Shown piece by piece: positions 60,462-64,000 of a DNA stretch of 64,000 nucleotides. The position numbers and the translations under genes were made by a program. Source of the DNA: Lacihabitans sp. CCS-44 (lineage in GTDB: Bacteria > Bacteroidota > Bacteroidia > Cytophagales > Spirosomataceae). The stretch lies in NCBI RefSeq assembly GCF_024343735.1, contig NZ_RJUE01000063.1, positions 62,001-126,000 of the forward strand. The letters are read 5' to 3'. The number at the start of each line of letters is the position of its first letter. The stretch's first letter is position 1. A model generated the notes under the pieces. The model was given only the letters and a program-made list of their open reading frames with translations, had not been told where the DNA came from and ran no database searches.

Positions 60462-61753
60462 AAATGTATTGACCCAGTTAAAAGTGCTACAATGGTCATT
60501 ACTATGGTGGTGCCAAACGCCCATTTGAAAGTGTGGCGTTGGTGTTCTCCCAAGTCAACTTCGGCCAATCCGACGAGTAGAAAAGTAGATGCTGTAAGCG
60601 GACTAATAGGAAAACCGACCGTCATTTGGCCCAACAATGCCGCTCGGCCAATTTCTAGCGGATCTATGCCAAATTGTGTAGCGGTCTGACTTAAAATAGG
60701 TACAACACCAAAATAATAAGCGTCAGGCGTAAATAACATACTGGCTGGTAAGCTGGTGATGGCTGTAAGTGTCGGTAAAAGATTTGCATGATTTTGCGGA
60801 ATCAAAGTAACCAAACTGTTGGCCATTTCTTCAATCATTTTTGATCCTGTAAGAATTCCTGAAAAAATACCCGCCGCAAAAATCATGCTCGATACCATGA
60901 AGATATTTGTTCCATGGGCTTTCAAAACCTTCTGTTGGTCTGGTAGTTTTGGATAGTTGATTAGAAGCACAACCATGCTCGCTGCCACAAAAAGTACAGG
61001 GGCAGGAATCCATCCTTTTATGAGCGAAAAAATCAGCAAAGCTGTAAAAATAGCATTGAAAATCAATAGTTTAGGTCTTCTGAGCTGGTGTTGCTCATGT
61101 GTTAGGTTGTCTTTATGACTATACTGAAAATCAATGACACCTAGTCTTTTTCGTTCTTTTTTGCCAAATATATAAGCCACAAAAAGCACCCAAGCTATAC
61201 CTCCAATAATGGCAGGGATATTTGGATTGAAAATATGAACGGCGTCTGATTTTAAAGTAGAAATAGCTCGTGCCGAAGTGCCTGACCATGGCACTAAATG
61301 CATCGGGCCAACACTTAAAGCTACTATGCTCGAAAGCACCAGTCTGTTTATTTTTAGTTGTTTATAAATAGGCAAAAACGCAGAAAGTACTATCATAAAT
61401 GTGGCTGTTCCGTCTCCATCGAGGTGTACAATCATGGTTAAAATGGCCGTTCCGAGAATGACTTTCAATGGGTCACCTTTTACCGATTTTATAATAAACG
61501 CAATCACTGGATCGAATAATCCGGCATCGAGCATTGTGGCGAAATATAAAACCGCAAACATCAATAAAATGCCTGTAGGAGCTACTTGTTTGATACCACT
61601 CAGAGCAAATTCGCCTAATTCTTTTGGATTAAAACCAGCCAAAAGCCCAAAGAGAATTGGTGTAATGACCAATGCCGTCATGACTGATAACTTTTTGGTC
61701 ATTATCAGTACTAAGAAAATAATGATTGTAGTGAAACCGAATATTGCTAACAT
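60458..61753 (-). CDS. CitMHS-family citrate/divalent-metal symporter
   Basis: 431-residue inner-membrane carrier with about 11-12 hydrophobic segments. Family wording: MIVHLDGDGTATFMIVLSAF, LSVGPMHLVPWSGTSARAIS, SSMIFAAGIFSGILTGSKMI, LPASMLFTPDAYYFGVVPIL and VGFPISPLTASTFLLVGLAE. CitMHS proteins import metal-citrate complexes or related acids with H+. Its ATG (61753-61751) lies directly at the edge of a heptamer repeat. It heads the AtuA operon and may take up the acid processed by AtuA. Confidence 0.9.
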   Translation of the reverse strand: MLAIFGFTTIIIFLVLIMTKKLSVMTALVITPILFGLLAGFNPKELGEFALSGIKQVAPTGILLMFAVLYFATMLDAGLFDPVIAFIIKSVKGDPLKVILGTAILTMIVHLDGDGTATFMIVLSAFLPIYKQLKINRLVLSSIVALSVGPMHLVPWSGTSARAISTLKSDAVHIFNPNIPAIIGGIAWVLFVAYIFGKKERKRLGVIDFQYSHKDNLTHEQHQLRRPKLLIFNAIFTALLIFSLIKGWIPAPVLFVAASMVVLLINYPKLPDQQKVLKAHGTNIFMVSSMIFAAGIFSGILTGSKMIEEMANSLVTLIPQNHANLLPTLTAITSLPASMLFTPDAYYFGVVPILSQTATQFGIDPLEIGRAALLGQMTVGFPISPLTASTFLLVGLAEVDLGEHQRHTFKWAFGTTIVMTIVALLTGSIHL

Positions 61754-62158
61754 AATTAGGAATTTGGAATTAGGAATTACGATTTTTGAGCGTTTTAATT
61801 ATTGTTCCGGTTATTTTTAGAATTTCATCACAATCTTTAAGCTGTGATTCAGCCTGAAGTGAATCGAAATAGTCTGTATCTTTCAAGGGCCTTATCCAAT
61901 AATGTGTTTCTCTTGCTTCTTTATAAACAATGTTCAATTTTGCAAAAAAATCTTTGTCTGTTTGTCCACCAATTGCCTCCTCAACATTAGCTCCAATGGA
62001 GGTGCCACTTCTAAGGAACTGTTTTGAAAGAACATATTCTTTCTTTTCAGATGTTAAAAATTGGTATGCTCTAACAGTTCTGATTGCAAAAGAATAAGAC
62101 TTTTGTTGCAAGGCATTGTCGTTTTTCATTCCTAATTTATAATTCGTAATTTCTAATT
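61754..62158. mobile_element. Candidate cassette: S23-type gene bounded by inverted heptamer repeats
   Basis: Left border 61754-61781: AATTAGG, AATTTGG, AATTAGG, AATTACG. Right border 62131-62158: CCTAATT, TATAATT, CGTAATT, TCTAATT, inverted with respect to the left. The gene 61770-62129 fills the interior, and its stop codon lies in the left border. The cassette fits exactly between the sulfatase stop (62164) and the CitMHS start (61753), disrupting neither. No transposase is present. Confidence 0.5.
61770..62129 (-). CDS. Four-helix-bundle protein (S23/IVP family), copy 2
   Basis: 119 residues of the same family as the gene at 54855-55277: SFAIRTVRAYQFLTSEKKEY, SKQFLRSGTSIGANVEEAIG, FAKLNIVYKEARETHYWIRP. 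The RSGTSIGANVEEA core is the family consensus, so this copy is the more canonical. Cellular function unknown; paralogues form pentameric bundles and resemble Avd. The stop codon and last residues (NRNS) come from the heptamer repeat. The gene sits between a sulfatase and a CitMHS gene. Confidence 0.9.
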   Translation of the reverse strand: MKNDNALQQKSYSFAIRTVRAYQFLTSEKKEYVLSKQFLRSGTSIGANVEEAIGGQTDKDFFAKLNIVYKEARETHYWIRPLKDTDYFDSLQAESQLKDCDEILKITGTIIKTLKNRNS

Positions 62159-62163
62159 GTATA

Positions 62164-63789
62164 TCATCTGAAAATCTTTCCTGCCTTTACTAATTCATCA
62201 TATTTTTCAATGTACATTTTATCCAAAGCCTCCGAGTCTTTATATTTTACTCTTAATGCTGCCAATTTTTTATGTAATTCAGCTTTTATTTTTGCATATT
62301 TAGAGTCATTGTAAACGTTTTTCATCTCGTTTTTGTCGTTCGTTCTATCGTATAATTCCCATTCATCAATGTCATAATAAAAATGCACTAGCTTGTATTT
62401 TTCAGTTACAATACCGTAGTGTCGCTTAACCATGTGGACACTCGGATATTCATAATAATGATAATAAGCAGCGTCTCTAAAGTTTTTGCCTTGACCCTTA
62501 AATATTGGAATCAAACTCTCTCCCTGCATATCTGAGGGCGATTTTATGCCGGCTGCTTCAAGGAATGTTTGGGCAAAATCTAAGTTTTGAACCATCTGGG
62601 AGTTTTTAGAGCCAGCTTTTATCACGCCCGGCCATTTAACCAAAAGGGGAGTTTTAAATGACTCATCAAAAATGAATCTCTTGTCGAACCAACCGTGTTC
62701 ACCCAAATAAAACCCTTGGTCTGATGTGTAAACCACTATGGTGTTCTCGTCAAGATTATTCTTTTTCAAGAAATCCAAAACCTGCCCAACGCCTTCATCT
62801 ACAGAGGCTATACTTCCTAGATAATCCTGCATATAGCGTTGGTACCGCCATTGCATTTTTTCTTTATCGGTCATGGTCGGGAATTTCTTTTTAAACTCCT
62901 CATTCATTTTTCCATACGCATCGTCCCAAGACTTTCTTTGTGCTGGGTTCATTCTACCTACGGTAGCATTATAGTTTTTTTTGTCATAAGCATGCGATTC
63001 TTTAATGCCCAATTTATCCATATTTTCAGGTGTGATTTTAGAATCTCCAGCCCAGTTCATGTGTGTTAATAGGTTCATTTCTTGTTCTTTAGATGCCCTT
63101 CCGCGGCCTTCATAATTATCAAAAAGTGTGGCAGGTTCAGGAAAAGTTTTCGTCAAGTATTCTTTGAAATGACGTTCAGCAGGAAGCCACTCACGGTGTG
63201 GGGCTTTGTGTAAATAAGCCAAGAAAAATGGTTTTTCTTCGTCTCTTTCATTTTTAAGCCAGTTGAGTGTAATGTCAGTAATAAGGTCGGTTACATAGCC
63301 TGATAGTTTCTTTTTTCCTTCTTTTTTAGTGATTATATCAGGGTTGTAATAATCGCCTTGGTCGGGCAATATTTGAAACTCGTCAAAACCTTTGGGATTA
63401 TTTCCAAAATGTAGCTTGCCAAACATAGCAGTCTGATAGCCATTTTGTTGTAATATTTGGGGAAAGGTAATGTTAGTGGTGTCAAAAGGGAAATAATTAT
63501 CTATTTTTCCGTTAAGATGGCTGTGTTTTCCAGTCAAAATTACGGCTCTTGATGGAGCACAAATAGAGTTTGTCACGCAAGCATTAGAAAATAACATTCC
63601 TTCGTTTGCAATTCTATCAATGTTTGGGGTTAGAGTGAGCTTAGTGTCATAAGCTGAAATGGCCTGATAAGCATGGTCGTCAGACATTATAAATACTATG
63701 TTTGGCCGTTTTTGCTTTTTAGGCTTAAAAGCAAAAAAAGCTATAGAAATAACCGAGACGAGTAGGAGTGATAGAAGTATTTTTTTCAT
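62164..63789 (-). CDS. Exported sulfatase, family S1
   Basis: Type I sulfatase of 541 residues that removes sulfate esters from a glycan or other substrate. Membrane or signal segment about 4-21. The formylglycine motif is CAPSR at 77-81 (SICAPSRAVILTGKHSH), with the metal-site SDDHA near 36-40 and the C-terminal metal motif VVYTSDQGFYLGEHGWFDKR. Maturation needs a formylglycine-generating enzyme or anSME encoded elsewhere. The subfamily and substrate cannot be told. It is the upstream gene of the minus-strand cluster after the esterase end, and supports a role in acting on complex sulfated or plant/algal material. Confidence 0.93.
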   Translation of the reverse strand: MKKILLSLLLVSVISIAFFAFKPKKQKRPNIVFIMSDDHAYQAISAYDTKLTLTPNIDRIANEGMLFSNACVTNSICAPSRAVILTGKHSHLNGKIDNYFPFDTTNITFPQILQQNGYQTAMFGKLHFGNNPKGFDEFQILPDQGDYYNPDIITKKEGKKKLSGYVTDLITDITLNWLKNERDEEKPFFLAYLHKAPHREWLPAERHFKEYLTKTFPEPATLFDNYEGRGRASKEQEMNLLTHMNWAGDSKITPENMDKLGIKESHAYDKKNYNATVGRMNPAQRKSWDDAYGKMNEEFKKKFPTMTDKEKMQWRYQRYMQDYLGSIASVDEGVGQVLDFLKKNNLDENTIVVYTSDQGFYLGEHGWFDKRFIFDESFKTPLLVKWPGVIKAGSKNSQMVQNLDFAQTFLEAAGIKSPSDMQGESLIPIFKGQGKNFRDAAYYHYYEYPSVHMVKRHYGIVTEKYKLVHFYYDIDEWELYDRTNDKNEMKNVYNDSKYAKIKAELHKKLAALRVKYKDSEALDKMYIEKYDELVKAGKIFR

Positions 63790-63874
63790 AGTTTTTCAGG
63801 TTGAAAATTTTCTTTATAAAATTGCAAACTTCTCATTCGCTAAGAGCCCAAACTAATTTTGAAGCCTCGTTTAG

Positions 63875-64000
63875 CTAGAACTTTAAATAATCATTAAAAA
63901 ATGGTAATAAATCATTCAAAACACGTCCATCTATTGTCCATATTTTGTTTCCATGGTCTCCAATATACTCCTCTGAAAAATGGTTAATGCCAAGATTTTC
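63875..64000 (-). CDS. C-terminal end of an alpha/beta-hydrolase esterase, cut by window edge
   Basis: The last 41 residues of a minus-strand protein, stop TAG at 63877-63875. The visible tail has YIGDHGNKIWTIDGRVLND then LLPFFNDYL, which is the C-terminus of esterase-D/Esterase_phd type alpha/beta hydrolases; the His of GDHG would be the catalytic His. Only the tail is visible, so the family is a good guess and the substrate unknown. The sulfatase gene follows 85 bases later. Confidence 0.5.
   Translation of the reverse strand, partial: ENLGINHFSEEYIGDHGNKIWTIDGRVLNDLLPFFNDYLKF

Noticed and set aside
61770-62129. 23S rRNA intervening sequence
   Set aside because: The S23-type gene is in an intergenic position; no rRNA sequence flanks it.

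Overview
The window looks like a chromosomal segment of a Bacteroidota bacterium, most likely Cytophagales-like. It has a SusC/SusD pair and two further TonB-dependent receptors, DUF4038, DUF2911 and DUF1593 proteins and a rhodanese/metallo-beta-lactamase fusion. The base composition is AT-rich, and many genes carry a Bacteroidota-type -7 box (TAnnTTTG) 10-50 bases before the start codon. I saw no tRNA, rRNA, phage, transposase or integrase gene.

Layout. 1-5.5 kb: edge of an unknown gene, a FecA-like receptor with a membrane protein, a secreted repeat protein and a 118-residue protein with a clear terminator. 5.5-12.1 kb: an accessory region with a chain of strong hairpins, a 42-bp tandem repeat, a nested palindrome and a complete type III restriction-modification system (mod-res). 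12.3-16 kb: a CorA-like transporter, a lipoprotein, two small genes and a GH1 beta-glucosidase. 16.3-30.5 kb: three operons that join outer-membrane uptake to phosphoester or phosphonate chemistry (receptor plus tyrosine-type phosphatase; PHP phosphoesterase; SusC/SusD, a PhnZ-like HD oxygenase and a purple-acid-phosphatase-like enzyme). 30.6-38 kb: an ArsR/SRPBCC operon, lipid and glycan enzymes, a GH3-family protein, a persulfide-dioxygenase-like fusion and an MFS transporter. 38.2-47.3 kb: metal resistance (a Zn/Cd-type P1B ATPase, a Cys-rich secreted protein, an HMA-DUF3347 protein, two multicopper oxidases, one fused to a CopB-like barrel, and accessory proteins). 47.5-49.4 kb: a lipocalin-like lipoprotein and a GH140-like apiosidase candidate.

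49.4-64 kb is one long minus-strand catabolic cluster: sulfatase, CitMHS transporter, AtuA pair, transketolase C-terminal subunit, DUF1593 hydrolase-like protein, a complete ribose-type ABC importer with its DUF2291 partner, a plug-domain lipoprotein and an FGGY kinase. With the apiosidase candidate across the strand it suggests import and phosphorylation of a pentose-like sugar, perhaps apiose.

The most unusual signal is in this cluster. Heptanucleotide-period repeats lie at many of its gene junctions, around two four-helix-bundle (S23-type) genes, inside three conserved enzymes without breaking the frame, and in the bases that encode two signal peptides. I noticed none of this repeat family in the other 49 kb. 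It may be an undescribed repeat system linked to four-helix-bundle genes.
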